Assembly: GCF_004362405.1 (NCBI RefSeq)
Contig: NZ_SNXE01000006.1
Coordinates: 124,001-188,000 of the forward strand
Reading direction: 5' to 3'
DNA: 64,000 nucleotides
Origin: Roseateles asaccharophilus
Lineage (GTDB): Bacteria; Pseudomonadota; Gammaproteobacteria; Burkholderiales; Burkholderiaceae_C
Shown here in pieces: positions 31,154-40,628 of the stretch. The position numbers and the translations under genes were made by a program. Below the pieces are notes generated by a model. It ran no database searches. It was not told where the DNA came from and saw nothing but the letters and a program-made list of their open reading frames with translations. The stretch's first letter is position 1. Each line of letters opens with the position of its first letter.

Positions 31154-32245
31154 TCAGCGTTCGTCGAAGGAAATGACCACCCGCTCGGTGAGCGGATGGG
31201 CTTGGCAGCTGAGGATAAAGCCTGCGGCGATCTCCGCCTTGTCCAGCGCGAAATTCTTGTCCATGCGCACCTGCCCCTCCATCAGCTTGCAGCGGCAGGT
31301 GGAGCACACGCCGCTCTTGCAGGAGAAGGGCACGTCCATGCCGGCGCGCGCGGCGGCGTCCAGCAGGCTGGGGTCGCTCTTGCCGAACTCGATCTCGCGG
31401 CTCACGCCGTCGCGGATCACCAGCACGGTAGCCTGGGCGGCATCGCCCTCACGCACCTCGTGCGGCGCGGGCTGGCCGGTCTGCATCTCCACGGTGCCGA
31501 AGCGCTCCACATGGATGCGATCCTCGGCCACGCCCGCGGCCTTGAGCGCGGCCTCGGCCGCCTCGTTCATCTCGAAGGGGCCGCAGACATAGGCCTGGTC
31601 GATGCTCGAGGCCGGCACCAGGCTGGCAAAGAAGGCCGCCAGCTTGCCGGCGTCCAGGCGGCCGGCCTGCAGCGGCGCGTCCACCGCCTCGCGCGAGAAC
31701 ACATGGTGCAGGGCCACGCGGGTCAGGTAGCGGTTCTTCAGATCCTCCAGCTCCTCCTTGAACATGGTGCTGGCCTGGCGGCGGTTGCCATAGATCAGGG
31801 TGAAGCGGCTGCCGGGTTCACGCGCCAGCACGGTCTTCATGATGGAGAGGATGGGCGTGATGCCCGAGCCCGCGGCAATGCCCACATGATGGCGCCCTGC
31901 CCCCTCGACCGCAGCCCCCTCGCGCTGCAGGCCGAAACGCCCTTGGGGCGGAAAGACCTGGATCACATCGCCCGCCTTGAGCTGCTCATTGACCCAGGTG
32001 GAGAACTTGCCGCCCTGGACCTTCCGCACACCCACGCGCAACTCGCCGTCGTCCACCCCGGCGCAGATGGAGTAGGAGCGGCGCAGATCCTGCCCGTCGA
32101 TCTCCTGCCGCAGGGTCAGGTATTGACCCTGGGTGAAGCGAAAGGTCTCGGCCAACTCCGAGGGCAGCTCGAAGCTCACGATCACGGCCTCATCGGTATC
32201 GGGCCGGACCTCGCGCACACGCAGGGGGTGAAAGTGCAGGCTCAT
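31154..32245 (-). CDS. paaE: 1,2-phenylacetyl-CoA epoxidase reductase subunit
   Basis: 363-residue reductase that passes electrons from NADPH through FAD and a 2Fe-2S cluster to the PaaA diiron site. The N-terminal flavodoxin reductase half shows RRSYSICAG (FAD) and GIAAGSGITPILSIMKT (NADPH). The C-terminal plant-type ferredoxin domain has the ligand cluster SCKSGVCSTCRCKLMEG and a later Cys in FILSCQAHP. Two bases separate it from paaD. Confidence 0.96.
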   Translation of the reverse strand: MSLHFHPLRVREVRPDTDEAVIVSFELPSELAETFRFTQGQYLTLRQEIDGQDLRRSYSICAGVDDGELRVGVRKVQGGKFSTWVNEQLKAGDVIQVFPPQGRFGLQREGAAVEGAGRHHVGIAAGSGITPILSIMKTVLAREPGSRFTLIYGNRRQASTMFKEELEDLKNRYLTRVALHHVFSREAVDAPLQAGRLDAGKLAAFFASLVPASSIDQAYVCGPFEMNEAAEAALKAAGVAEDRIHVERFGTVEMQTGQPAPHEVREGDAAQATVLVIRDGVSREIEFGKSDPSLLDAAARAGMDVPFSCKSGVCSTCRCKLMEGQVRMDKNFALDKAEIAAGFILSCQAHPLTERVVISFDER

Positions 32246-32247
32246 GG

Positions 32248-32793
32248 TCAGATGGGTTTGAAATGTTCAAAAGGTTCGCGGCAGCTCAGGCAGCGGTACA
32301 GGGCCTTGCAGGCGGTGGAACCGAAGGCGGAGAGCTTCTCGGTCTGCTCGCTGCCGCAGCGCGGACAGGCCAGCTTGGTGAGCGCGGCGCGGTGCACCAG
32401 ACGGATGGGCTGCGCGGCACCACTGGCCAGGGCATTGGCGGGACCGGGCGGCGCGATGCCGTAGTCCTTGAGCTTGCGCCGGCCTTCCTCGCTGATCCAG
32501 TCGGTGGTCCAGGCCGGGGCGCGCTGCATGGTGATGCGCACCTCGCCAAAGCCGGCCAGTGCGGCGCGTACATCGTCCTGGATCAGCTCGGTGGCGGGGC
32601 AGCCCGAGTAGGTGGGCGTGAGCACCACCTCCAGACCCTCGGTTCCGTCCTCCAGCAGCCTGAGGTCGCGCACGATGCCCAGCTCGCACAGGCTGATCAC
32701 CGGGACCTCGGGGTCCGGGATCTGGCGCAGCACCTCCCAGGCGGCTTCCAGCCGGCCACAGGCGGGGCCGCGCTCGGCCGGGCTCGTCACCAC
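32248..32793 (-). CDS. paaD: 1,2-phenylacetyl-CoA epoxidase assembly protein
   Basis: 181-residue protein with an N-terminal MIP18/DUF59 domain (LRQIPDPEVPVISLCELGIV, then TPTYSGCPATELIQ) and a C-terminal zinc-ribbon-like part (ACPRCGSEQTE, YRCLSCREPFEHF). PaaD is thought to help assemble the metal centres of the epoxidase. The GTG start at 32793 overlaps the end of paaC by seven bases, consistent with coupled translation. Confidence 0.95.
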   Translation of the reverse strand: MVTSPAERGPACGRLEAAWEVLRQIPDPEVPVISLCELGIVRDLRLLEDGTEGLEVVLTPTYSGCPATELIQDDVRAALAGFGEVRITMQRAPAWTTDWISEEGRRKLKDYGIAPPGPANALASGAAQPIRLVHRAALTKLACPRCGSEQTEKLSAFGSTACKALYRCLSCREPFEHFKPI

Positions 32794-33563
32794 ACGCCTC
32801 CGGGGTAGGCGCGCTGCAGGTACTGCATGGTGGCCAGCATATGGCCCAGATGCTCGCTGTGGATGCCACGCCGGCCCTGGCTCTGGTAGGCGCTGTCCTT
32901 GGGGCAGTCCAGCCCCGCATCGGCCAGCACCTCACAGAACTGCGCCCGCCACTCGTCCTTGAGCGAGGCCCAGTCCGGGCCCAGGCCCTGGGCGGCGGCG
33001 GCGGCGTCCACCGCATCGCTGTCGAAGAGCTCGTTGCAATAGGGCCAGAGCGTGCCGAGCGCGGCGCGCATGCGGGCGCTGGACTCCTCGGTGCCGTCAC
33101 CCAGGCGCAGCACCCAGTCGGCGGCGTGCTGCTGGTGGTAGGCGGCTTCCTTGACGGCCTTGCCGGCGATGGCGGCCAGCTCGGCGTCGCTGGAGCCCTC
33201 GAGCCGGCGCCACAGCAGCAGCAGCCAGGTGGAGACCGCGAAGTTGCGCAGCACGGTGAAGGCGAAGTCGCCGCGCGGCAATTCCATCAGCACCGGGTTC
33301 AGGTACTGGCGCTCGTCGCGCAAAAAGGCGAGCTGGTCCTCATCATGCCCCTGGCCGTCAAGCCGGGCGGCATGGGTCAGCAGGGCACGGGCCTGGCCCA
33401 GCAGGTCCAGGGCCATATTGGACAGGGCCAGGTCCTCCTCGAGGATGGGCGCATGCCCGCTCCACTCGCAGATGCGCTGGGCCAGCACCAGGCAGCTGTC
33501 GCCCAGGCGCAGCAGGTACTGGACTTGGGGGCTTTCGCCCACTTGGATTGACTGTTGGCTCAT
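32787..33563 (-). CDS. paaC: 1,2-phenylacetyl-CoA epoxidase structural subunit
   Basis: 258-residue ferritin-like subunit that forms the complex with PaaA but lacks a catalytic diiron site. Recognisable stretches are LRLGDSCLVLAQRICEWSGH, ALSNMALDLLGQARALL and a C-terminal GRRGIHSEHLGHMLA. ATG at 33563 is chosen because upstream frame sequence is not conserved. It is separated from paaB by 87 bases, the longest gap between epoxidase genes here. Confidence 0.95.
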   Translation of the reverse strand: MSQQSIQVGESPQVQYLLRLGDSCLVLAQRICEWSGHAPILEEDLALSNMALDLLGQARALLTHAARLDGQGHDEDQLAFLRDERQYLNPVLMELPRGDFAFTVLRNFAVSTWLLLLWRRLEGSSDAELAAIAGKAVKEAAYHQQHAADWVLRLGDGTEESSARMRAALGTLWPYCNELFDSDAVDAAAAAQGLGPDWASLKDEWRAQFCEVLADAGLDCPKDSAYQSQGRRGIHSEHLGHMLATMQYLQRAYPGGVW

Positions 33564-33601
33564 GCCAGGGCTCCCGCCGGGCCGCCCCAAGGGAGGCCGG
33601 C

Positions 33602-33616
33602 GCCCCCTCGGGGGGC
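33602..33616. other. Short GC hairpin in the paaB-paaC gap
   Basis: GCCCCC (33602-33607) and GGGGGC (33611-33616) form a 6-bp stem with a three-base loop between paaB and paaC. Similar C-run/G-run elements are common in intergenic DNA of this bacterial group. It may mark an mRNA processing or stability site inside the operon; no T-run follows on the minus strand. Confidence 0.35.
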
Positions 33617-33650
33617 AGTGAACAAAGTGAACGTGGGGGTCGTCATCACA

Positions 33651-33947
33651 TTACATGTGGTTGACCGACTCGGGCAGCTCGTAGAAGGTGGGGTGGCGGT
33701 ACACCTTGTCTTCCATGGGATCGAAGTACATGCCCTTCTCGCCCGGGTCCGAGGCCACGATCTGGCTGGACAGCACCACCCAGATGCTGGTGCCTTCCTG
33801 GCGGCGGGTGTAGACGTCGCGCGCCATCTGCAGGGCCATCTTGGCGTCGGCGGCGTGCAGGCTGCCGCAATGCTTGTGGTCCAGGCCCGCCTTGCTGCGG
33901 ACAAAGACTTCCCACAGCGGCCATTCGTTTTGGGTGTTCGCGCTCAT
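33651..33947 (-). CDS. paaB: 1,2-phenylacetyl-CoA epoxidase subunit PaaB
   Basis: 98-residue subunit that bridges PaaA-PaaC heterodimers in the epoxidase complex. The family core is visible as [20 protein letters not shown], then [20 protein letters not shown] and the C-terminal [13 protein letters not shown]. The ATG at 33947 overlaps the paaA stop as ATGA; the frame upstream is the paaA 3' end in another phase. Confidence 0.96.
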   Translation of the reverse strand: MSANTQNEWPLWEVFVRSKAGLDHKHCGSLHAADAKMALQMARDVYTRRQEGTSIWVVLSSQIVASDPGEKGMYFDPMEDKVYRHPTFYELPESVNHM

Positions 33948-34948
33948 GCTGCTTGTTCCTTGGTAGCTTGTTTGCGGGCATGGGCCAGGGCGGCGTCGCG
34001 CACCCAGGCTCCGTCTTCCCAGGCCTTGACGCGGGCGCCCAGGCGTTCGCGATTCAGCGGCCCCTCGCCATTGACCACGCGCCAGAACTCGGACCAATCG
34101 ATCTTGCCGAAGTCATGGGCCTCGCGCTCGGCGTTCCACTTCAGATCGGGGTCGGGCAGCGTGATGCCCAGGATCTCGGCCTGGGGCACGGTGGCGTCCA
34201 CGAACTTCTGGCGCAGCTGGTCATTGGTGACGCGCTTGATGCCCCAGCGGATGGACTGCTCGGAGTTGGGCGAGTCCTTGTCCTCGGGGCCGAACATCAT
34301 CAGGGCCGGCCACCACCAGCGGTTGACCGCGTCCTGCACCATGGCCTTCTGCGCAGCCGTGCCCTCGCGCATCATGACCAGCAGGCTCTCGTAGCCCTGG
34401 CGCTGATGGAAGCTCTCCTCGCGGCAGACGCGGATCATGGCCCGCGCATAGGGTGCATAGGAGCAACGGCACAGCGGCACCTGGTTCATGATGGCCGCGC
34501 CATCCACCAGCCAGCCGATCACGCCGATATCGGCCCAGTTCAGCGTGGGGTAGTTGAAGATGGAGCTGTACTTGGCCTTGCCCGTGTGCAGCGCGTCCAG
34601 CATCTGGTCACGCGAGGTGCCCAAGGTCTCGGCCGCGGAATACAGGTAGAGGCCGTGGCCGGCTTCGTCCTGGATCTTGGCCAGCAGGATGGCCTTGCGC
34701 TTGAGCGTGGGCGCGCGCGTGACCCAGTTGCCCTCGGGCAGCATGCCCACGATCTCGGAATGCGCGTGCTGACTGATCTGGCGCACCAGGGTCTTGCGGT
34801 AATGCTCGGGCATCCAGTCCTTGGGCTCGATGAAATCGCCCGCGGCGATGCGGGCCTCGAAGGCCGCTTCGCGCTGCGCCTCCTCGGCGCTCTTGATCTT
34901 GCTGCTGGGAGCGTCCTGGGGGCCGACGCTCATCGCCTGGGTGTACAT
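33944..34948 (-). CDS. paaA: 1,2-phenylacetyl-CoA epoxidase catalytic subunit
   Basis: 334-residue diiron oxygenase that epoxidises the aromatic ring of phenylacetyl-CoA. Diiron ligand helices include [17 protein letters not shown] and [15 protein letters not shown], each with Glu-x-x-His. AAGGAG lies upstream of ATG 34948; another in-frame ATG is six codons in. It begins 39 bases after paaK within the same operon and is translationally coupled to paaB. Confidence 0.97.
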   Translation of the reverse strand: MYTQAMSVGPQDAPSSKIKSAEEAQREAAFEARIAAGDFIEPKDWMPEHYRKTLVRQISQHAHSEIVGMLPEGNWVTRAPTLKRKAILLAKIQDEAGHGLYLYSAAETLGTSRDQMLDALHTGKAKYSSIFNYPTLNWADIGVIGWLVDGAAIMNQVPLCRCSYAPYARAMIRVCREESFHQRQGYESLLVMMREGTAAQKAMVQDAVNRWWWPALMMFGPEDKDSPNSEQSIRWGIKRVTNDQLRQKFVDATVPQAEILGITLPDPDLKWNAEREAHDFGKIDWSEFWRVVNGEGPLNRERLGARVKAWEDGAWVRDAALAHARKQATKEQAA

Positions 34949-34987
34949 GGATGAACTCCTTGCTGGCTCGCTGCTGCGGGGAAAGGT

Positions 34988-36304
34988 TCAGGCGCCCTTG
35001 GGGCGCTTGTCGACCACACGCCGGGCCTTGCCGACCAGGGTGCGTTCGATGGAATCGGGCTGGCCGACGATGACCTTGGTGGACACGCCGATCAGGGTCT
35101 TGATGCGGTGCTGCAGGGACTTGGCGATGGCTGCCGTGTCCGCGCTGCCCACGGCCGCGGCCTGCAGCTCGCAGTGCACCGCCACCTCGTCCAGATGGCC
35201 CTCACGGCTGACCACGATCTGGTACTGGCCGCTGAGCTGGGCCTCTTGCAGCACCAGCTCTTCCACCTGGGTGGGGAACATGTTCACGCCGCGGATGATC
35301 AGCATGTCATCGCTGCGACCCACGATCTTGCCCATGCGGCGCATGCTGCGCGAGGTGGGGGGCAGGAGGCGGGTCAGGTCGCGGGTGCGGTAGCGGATGA
35401 TGGGCAGGGCTTCCTTGGACAGAGAGGTGAAGACCAGCTCGCCCTCCTCGCCATCGGCCACCGGCTCGCCGGTCTCGGGGTTGATGATCTCGGGATAGAA
35501 ATGGTCTTCCCAGATCACAGGGCCGTCCTTGCTCTCGATGCACTCATTGGCCACGCCCGGGCCCATGACCTCGGACAGGCCGTAGATGTCCACCGCGTCG
35601 ATGCCGGCCTTGGCCTCGATCTCGCGGCGCATGGCCTCGGTCCAGGGCTCGGCGCCGAAGATGCCCACCTTGAGCGAGGACTCGCGGGCGTCCAGCCCCT
35701 GGCGCGTGAACTCCTCGATGATCACCTGCATATAGCTGGGCGTGACCATGATGATGTCGGGCCGGAAATCCTGGATCAGCTGCACCTGCTTCTCGGTCTG
35801 GCCACCGGACATGGGGATCACGGTGCAGCCCGCTGCTTCAGCGCCATAGTGCGCGCCCAGGCCACCGGTGAAGAGGCCGTAACCGTAGGCGATGTGGATG
35901 ATGTCGCCCGGGCGGCCTCCCGAGGCGCGGATGGAGCGCGCCACCAGACCCGCCCAGGTCTCGATATCGCGGGCCGTGTAGCCCACCACCGTGGGCTTGC
36001 CCGTGGTGCCCGAGCTGGCGTGGATGCGGGCCACCCGCTCGCGCGGCACGGCAAACATGCCGAAGGGGTAGTTGGCGCGCAGGTCCTGCTTGGTGGTGAA
36101 GGGGAACTTGGCGATGTCCGCCAGGCTCTTCAGATCGTCCGGGTGCACGCCCTTGGCATCGAAGGCCGCCTTGTAGTGCGGCACGTTCTCGTAGGCGTGC
36201 TTGAGGCTCCACTTCAGGCGCTGCAGCTGCAGGGCCTGCAGCTCGTCCAGGCTGGCTTTCTCGATCGGCTCCAGATCACCTGGCGCGGGGGTCTTCACGG
36301 GCAT
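34988..36304 (-). CDS. paaK: Phenylacetate-CoA ligase
   Basis: 438-residue adenylate-forming enzyme that activates phenylacetate with ATP and CoA, the entry step of the pathway. The P-loop-like segment is HASSGTTGKPTVVGYT; DIYGLSEVMGPGVA and YRTRDLTRL are the later adenylation motifs, followed by the small C-terminal domain. GAGGAG upstream supports ATG 36304. It lies 25 bases after paaI. Confidence 0.97.
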   Translation of the reverse strand: MPVKTPAPGDLEPIEKASLDELQALQLQRLKWSLKHAYENVPHYKAAFDAKGVHPDDLKSLADIAKFPFTTKQDLRANYPFGMFAVPRERVARIHASSGTTGKPTVVGYTARDIETWAGLVARSIRASGGRPGDIIHIAYGYGLFTGGLGAHYGAEAAGCTVIPMSGGQTEKQVQLIQDFRPDIIMVTPSYMQVIIEEFTRQGLDARESSLKVGIFGAEPWTEAMRREIEAKAGIDAVDIYGLSEVMGPGVANECIESKDGPVIWEDHFYPEIINPETGEPVADGEEGELVFTSLSKEALPIIRYRTRDLTRLLPPTSRSMRRMGKIVGRSDDMLIIRGVNMFPTQVEELVLQEAQLSGQYQIVVSREGHLDEVAVHCELQAAAVGSADTAAIAKSLQHRIKTLIGVSTKVIVGQPDSIERTLVGKARRVVDKRPKGA

Positions 36305-36329
36305 GGGTCTTGTCTCCTCGGTGTGTTCT

Positions 36330-36770
36330 TCAGCCGGCCGCCAGGCCCGGCACCACGGGCTTGCCCTTGATGCGGTAGGAGCGGCCGCGGAACACCGCGA
36401 TCAGTTCGTCGCGCTGATTGCGCACGGTGATGTCGTAGACGCCGGTGCGGCCCGCCAGCGAGACTTCGCTGGCCACGGCCGTCAGCCGGTCGCCGGCCCG
36501 GCTGGGCGCGACGATGTCCACGTTGAAGCCCGATGCCACGGTCAGCTCGTTGTACGAGTTGCAGGCAAAGGCGAATGCCGTGTCGGCCAGGGTCGTGACC
36601 AGGCCGCCATGGCAGATATCGAAGCCGTTGAGCATGTCCTCGCGCACCGTCATGGCCGCCGTGGCGCTGCCCGGCCCCACGGCCAGGATCTCCATGCCCA
36701 AGCCGGTGCTGGCCCGGTCATTGGCCAGCATGGCATCGCGCACCGCCTCGGCAATGGCTTGAGCTGTCAT
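36330..36770 (-). CDS. paaI: Hydroxyphenylacetyl-CoA thioesterase
   Basis: 146-residue hotdog-fold thioesterase thought to free CoA from dead-end intermediates of the pathway. Family marks are MTVREDMLNGFDICHGG and LADTAFAFACNS. ATG at 36770 leaves nine bases after the paaG stop; a TTG at 36782 would overlap that stop as TTGA, and neither has a strong ribosome-binding site. Second gene of the operon. Confidence 0.94.
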   Translation of the reverse strand: MTAQAIAEAVRDAMLANDRASTGLGMEILAVGPGSATAAMTVREDMLNGFDICHGGLVTTLADTAFAFACNSYNELTVASGFNVDIVAPSRAGDRLTAVASEVSLAGRTGVYDITVRNQRDELIAVFRGRSYRIKGKPVVPGLAAG

Positions 36771-36778
36771 GGCGGCAC

Positions 36779-37603
36779 TCAACGGTCGGTGAAGCTGGGC
36801 TTGCGCTTTTCCAGGAAGGCACGGGTGCCCTCCTGGTAGTCCCCGGCAAAGCCCAGACGGCTTTGCAGCAGGGCCTCGTTGCGCAGCGCGGCCTCGAAGT
36901 CCAGCAGCAGGGCGTCATCCAGCGCCTGGCGGGTGGCGGCCAGGGCCTTGACCGGCATGCTGGCCAGCTTCTGCGCCAGGGCCATGGCCTCGGCGGCCAG
37001 CTCGGCGTCCGGCAGGGCGCGGTAGATCAGGCCGATGCGCTGGGCCTCGGCGGCGGGCAGCTTGTCACCCAGCAGGGCCAGCTCCAGGGCCTTGGCCCGA
37101 CCCACTAGGCGCGGCAGCAGCCAGGTGCCGCCGCAGTCCGGAATCAGGCCGATCTTGGAGAAGGCCTGGATGAAGCTGGCGCTCTCGGCCGCCAGCACCA
37201 GGTCGCAGCCCAGGGCCAGGCTGGCGCCGGCGCCGGCGGCCACCCCATTGACCGCGGCGATCACGGGCACCGGCATGGCCCGCAGGCTCAGCGCCATGGG
37301 GATGTAATAGTTGTTGAGCAGATGGCCGATGTCCTTGGGCGCTTCGCCGGCCGCCATGGGCGGCTTGATCAGCGGATCGGACAGATCCTGGCCGGCACAA
37401 AAGCCCCGCCCCGCGCCCGTGATCAGCACGCAGCGCACGCTGGCATCGCGCGCGGCGAGCTCCAGCGCATCGCGCAGCTGCACCAGCAGGGCCGTGGTGA
37501 AGGCATTGAGCGCCTGCGGCCGGTTCAGGGTGAGCAGGCGCACGGCGCCCTCCTGCTCGATCTTCAGCAAGGCCTCGTCCGGGCCTGTTTGTGCTGGGGT
37601 CAT
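36779..37603 (-). CDS. paaG: 2-(1,2-epoxy-1,2-dihydrophenyl)acetyl-CoA isomerase
   Basis: 274-residue crotonase-fold enzyme converting the ring epoxide to oxepin-CoA. Oxyanion-hole segments are GRGFCAGQDLSDP and VNGVAAGAGASLALGCDLV; the catalytic aspartate is expected in SKIGLIPDCGGTWLLPRL. First gene of the minus-strand paa operon, with the probable PaaR operator 57-70 bases upstream of its start. Confidence 0.95.
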   Translation of the reverse strand: MTPAQTGPDEALLKIEQEGAVRLLTLNRPQALNAFTTALLVQLRDALELAARDASVRCVLITGAGRGFCAGQDLSDPLIKPPMAAGEAPKDIGHLLNNYYIPMALSLRAMPVPVIAAVNGVAAGAGASLALGCDLVLAAESASFIQAFSKIGLIPDCGGTWLLPRLVGRAKALELALLGDKLPAAEAQRIGLIYRALPDAELAAEAMALAQKLASMPVKALAATRQALDDALLLDFEAALRNEALLQSRLGFAGDYQEGTRAFLEKRKPSFTDR

Positions 37604-37659
37604 GGTTTGTCTCGCTCCATCGCCGCCGTCTTGTCTTGCCTGGGGTCAAGCATTCATTG

Positions 37660-37673
37660 ACCGACCGGTCGGT
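37660..37673. promoter_or_regulatory. Perfect 14-bp palindrome, probable PaaR operator
   Basis: ACCGACCGGTCGGT is identical to its reverse complement. It lies between divergent paaG and paaY and has the form expected for a TetR-family operator. TTGACC at 37657-37662 overlaps it and could be a -35 element for paaY, so repressor binding would block transcription. No second copy is visible before paaA, paaR, the binding-protein gene or paaZ. Confidence 0.7.
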
Positions 37674-37763
37674 AGATAGTAAGGTCCACCTTGATTTGGC
37701 GCAAGAGCCCAGACCCCGCAAAGCCCTAGCAAAAACCCCTAGCCCCGCAACCCGGAGCCCGAT

Positions 37764-38390
37764 ATGCCCTGCTATGCCATCGATGGCCTGATCCCCGTCG
37801 TTCACCCCAGCGCTTACGTCCACCCCACGGCGGTCCTGATCGGCGATGTGGTGATCGGCCCGGGCTGCTATATCGGCCCCTGCGCCTCGCTGCGCGGAGA
37901 CTTCGGCCGCATCGTGATCCAGGAGGGGGCCAATGTGCAGGACAGCTGCGTGGTGCATGGCTTCCCCAAGTCCGAGACCGTGGTGGAGCGAAACGGCCAT
38001 ATCGGCCATGGCGCGGTGCTGCATGGCTGCGTGGTGCGCCACGACGCCCTGGTGGGCATGAACGCCGTGGTGATGGACGAGGCCGAGGTGGGCGCCTTCA
38101 GCATCGTGGCCGCCTGCGCCTTTGTGCGGGCGGGCCAGAAGCTGCCCGAGAAGTCGCTGATCGCCGGCCTGCCGGCCAAGGTCATGCGCGAACTCAGCGA
38201 GGACGAGATGCGCTGGAAGCGCCAGGGCACCGAAACCTACCAGCAGCTCACCCGCCGCTGCCAGGCCAGCCTGGTCGAGGTGCAGCCCCTGGCCGCCGAG
38301 GAGGCCGGCCGCCCGCGCCTGCAGGACAACGATTACGGCACCCTGCAGGCGCTCAAGCGCGAGAGTGGCTCGGGCAGCACATCGGCCTGA
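37764..38390 (+). CDS. paaY: PaaY-type gamma-carbonic-anhydrase-fold thioesterase
   Basis: 208-residue left-handed beta-helix protein with hexapeptide repeats. It aligns by eye with E. coli PaaY over its whole length: [62 protein letters not shown] and [15 protein letters not shown]. The metal-ligand histidines of the fold are present (VVHGF, HIGHG). PaaY is a thioesterase thought to remove inhibitory pathway CoA esters. It is divergent from paaG and shares the probable PaaR operator. Confidence 0.93.
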   Translation: MPCYAIDGLIPVVHPSAYVHPTAVLIGDVVIGPGCYIGPCASLRGDFGRIVIQEGANVQDSCVVHGFPKSETVVERNGHIGHGAVLHGCVVRHDALVGMNAVVMDEAEVGAFSIVAACAFVRAGQKLPEKSLIAGLPAKVMRELSEDEMRWKRQGTETYQQLTRRCQASLVEVQPLAAEEAGRPRLQDNDYGTLQALKRESGSGSTSA

Positions 38391-38411
38391 GCCTGTGCAG
38401 GCCCGCCCGGT

Positions 38412-39293
38412 TCAGCCCGCCGCCTGCCCTTCGCCCAGGCCCCGCTGCATGGGCTTGTAGGGCCGCGGCAGCGTGGGTTCCGCGGCCACCATGCCCTGGC
38501 TGCGCGCGGCCGCCGCCTGGCTGAGCGGCGTGATCAGACGGGCCTCGGGCAGGTTATGCCAGTAGCGCTGAGGCATTTCCTTGCGCATCTGGGCCAGCTT
38601 GAGCCGGGCCGGGTTGAAAATGTGCTGGTAGTAGGTGAGCCAGAGCGCGGCGCCTGCATCGGGCGCGGGGGCCTCCTCGCGGCGGGCGCCGGGGCGGAAC
38701 TGCAGGGCCTGGCCGTCCCACTCCACACAGCGCTCGGGCGTGAGGATGGCCCAGCGCATCTGGGCGAAGCGGCGCCGGAAGAAATCGGCATTGGCCTCGA
38801 CGATATGGTGCTGGGGCTCGAACCAGGCGATATGCCGCGGCTCCCCACCGGGCTCTCCACCTTGCTCCCCCTCCCAGACCGGGGTGAAACGCACAAAGGC
38901 CCGCATCTTGTGGATGTCACGGTCCACCGCGCGCGCCATGCCCTCGGCCAGGCGCCAGTCGGGGTCCAGCGGGTCGCCGCGCAGGCGCGGCTCATGGGTC
39001 AGGCGCCAGAGTAGGCGGTACATCAGGGCAAAGCGGCGCGGCTCGCGGTGCAGCAGCACGCGCTCGCACAGGGCCACAAAGGCCGGCGGCACCCGCACCA
39101 GGGAGGCCGGCGGCTGGGGGGCTTCGGCCGCCGCCGACGCATCGAGTTCTGAATCGGCGCCCCAGAGCGTGCCTTCATCCTCACAGGACCAGACCAGGGC
39201 TTCGGGCGGCACGCCCTGCACCAGCAGGCGGCGTGCCGCATGCTTGAAGCCGGCGATGTCGGTGGGGCCGTCGAGATGAATGGTCTGGGGCAT
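38412..39293 (-). CDS. DUF4130/TIGR03915-type putative DNA repair protein
   Basis: 293-residue protein resembling the TIGR03915 (DUF4130) family that accompanies a radical SAM partner. Family-like stretches are MYRLLWRLTHEPRLRGDP, AVDRDIHKMRAFVRF, FRRRFAQMRWAILTPE and WLTYYQHIFNPARLKLAQM. In many proteobacteria this domain is fused to a uracil-DNA glycosylase domain; no such fusion is present here. ATG at 39293 is favoured by AGGAG five bases upstream; a GTG at 39299 would overlap that site. It lies 53 bases after its radical SAM partner and should share its SOS control. Confidence 0.85.
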   Translation of the reverse strand: MPQTIHLDGPTDIAGFKHAARRLLVQGVPPEALVWSCEDEGTLWGADSELDASAAAEAPQPPASLVRVPPAFVALCERVLLHREPRRFALMYRLLWRLTHEPRLRGDPLDPDWRLAEGMARAVDRDIHKMRAFVRFTPVWEGEQGGEPGGEPRHIAWFEPQHHIVEANADFFRRRFAQMRWAILTPERCVEWDGQALQFRPGARREEAPAPDAGAALWLTYYQHIFNPARLKLAQMRKEMPQRYWHNLPEARLITPLSQAAAARSQGMVAAEPTLPRPYKPMQRGLGEGQAAG

Positions 39294-39346
39294 GGGCACT
39301 CCTGGGGCGGTCGGGCTGGATGGCGGGCTCGATAGCGGACTTGAGA

Positions 39347-40597
39347 TCAGGCGAACAGCTCGCCCTGGCGCGGCGGCAGCAGGGCCGCGGGCGCGCCCGG
39401 CCCGCGGCTGGCCGGGCGGTGGCCGTCCAGCAGCACAAAGGGCAGCAGCTTGCTCAGGTTCAGCCGTGCGCGGCGCAGATCCTCTAGGCGCAGGCGGCGC
39501 ACCTGCCGCGCCTGCAGCAGGCGCTCCACCATGCCCGGCCCCAGGCCTGGCACACGCAGCATCAGCTCGCGCGGCGCGCTGTTCAGATCCACCGGAAAGC
39601 GGGCCGGATGCGCCAGGGCCCAGGCCAGCTTGGGGTCCACATCCAGGCGCAACAGCCCCTGACCGTCCAGGGCCAGTTCCTCGTGCGCATAGCCGTAAAA
39701 GCGCATCAGCCAGTCGGCCTGGTAGAGCCGGTGCTCGCGCAGCAGGGGTGGCGGCTTGAGCGGCAGGGCCTGCGCCGCGTCGGGAATGGGGCTGAAGGCC
39801 GAGTAATAGACCCGGCGCATGCGGTAGCCGCGGTAAAGCGCGGCGCTGGTGGCCAGGATGCTGCGGTCATCGCTGCCGTCCGCGCCCACGATCATCTGGG
39901 TGCTCTGGCCCGCGGGCGCGAAGCGCGGCGGCCGTGCCGGCCGCGGCCGGGCACCGGGCAGCACGCGGATGGGCTGCACCGCCGGCTCGCGCGCGGCCTC
40001 AATGCCGCTGCGCAGCCGGCCCATGGAGCGGCGTATGGCCTGACCGTCCTTCTCGGGCGCGAGCGCGCGCAGGCCCTGCTCGCTGGGCAGCTCGATATTG
40101 ATGCTCAGCCGGTCGGCATAGCGGCCGGCGCGCTCCAGCAGCTCGGCGCTGGCATCGGGAATGGTCTTGAGATGGATGTAGCCGCGAAAGCCATGGTCCT
40201 CGCGCAGCTGGCGCGCCACCTCCACCACCTGCTCCATGGTGTAGTCCGGGCTCTTGACGATGCCGCTGGACAGAAACAGGCCCTCGATGCAGTTGCGTCG
40301 GTAGAAGTCCAGGGTCAGCTGCACCACCTCCTCCACCCGGAAGCGCGCGCGCGGCACATTGCTGCTGGCGCGGTTGACGCAGTAGAGGCAGTCGTACTGG
40401 CAGTGGTTGGTCAGCAGGACCTTGAGCAGGGAGATGCAGCGGCCGTCCGGCGCATAGCTGTGGCAGATGCCCATGCCCTCGGTCGAGCCCAGGCCGCGGC
40501 CGTCGGCCGAGTCGCGCTTGTCCGTGCCACTGGAGGCGCAGGAGGCGTCGTACTTGGCGGCATCGGCCAGGATGGCGAGTTTGCGATTCAGGTCCAC
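39347..40597 (-). CDS. Putative DNA modification/repair radical SAM protein (TIGR03916 type)
   Basis: 416-residue radical SAM enzyme. The 4Fe-4S motif is C-x3-C-x2-C in [12 protein letters not shown], preceded by [10 protein letters not shown]-terminal helix-hairpin-helix ([16 protein letters not shown]) suggests DNA binding. The N-terminal [19 protein letters not shown] is typical of the family. GTG at 40597 is preferred: a TTG at 40636 also opens the frame, but it lies inside the LexA box, which would then be coding. The true reaction is unknown; repair of a DNA lesion with the DUF4130 partner is the usual inference. Confidence 0.88.
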   Translation of the reverse strand: MDLNRKLAILADAAKYDASCASSGTDKRDSADGRGLGSTEGMGICHSYAPDGRCISLLKVLLTNHCQYDCLYCVNRASSNVPRARFRVEEVVQLTLDFYRRNCIEGLFLSSGIVKSPDYTMEQVVEVARQLREDHGFRGYIHLKTIPDASAELLERAGRYADRLSINIELPSEQGLRALAPEKDGQAIRRSMGRLRSGIEAAREPAVQPIRVLPGARPRPARPPRFAPAGQSTQMIVGADGSDDRSILATSAALYRGYRMRRVYYSAFSPIPDAAQALPLKPPPLLREHRLYQADWLMRFYGYAHEELALDGQGLLRLDVDPKLAWALAHPARFPVDLNSAPRELMLRVPGLGPGMVERLLQARQVRRLRLEDLRRARLNLSKLLPFVLLDGHRPASRGPGAPAALLPPRQGELFA

Positions 40598-40628
40598 GGT
40601 GGGCTCGGCGGCAGGGCTAGGTTTGATA

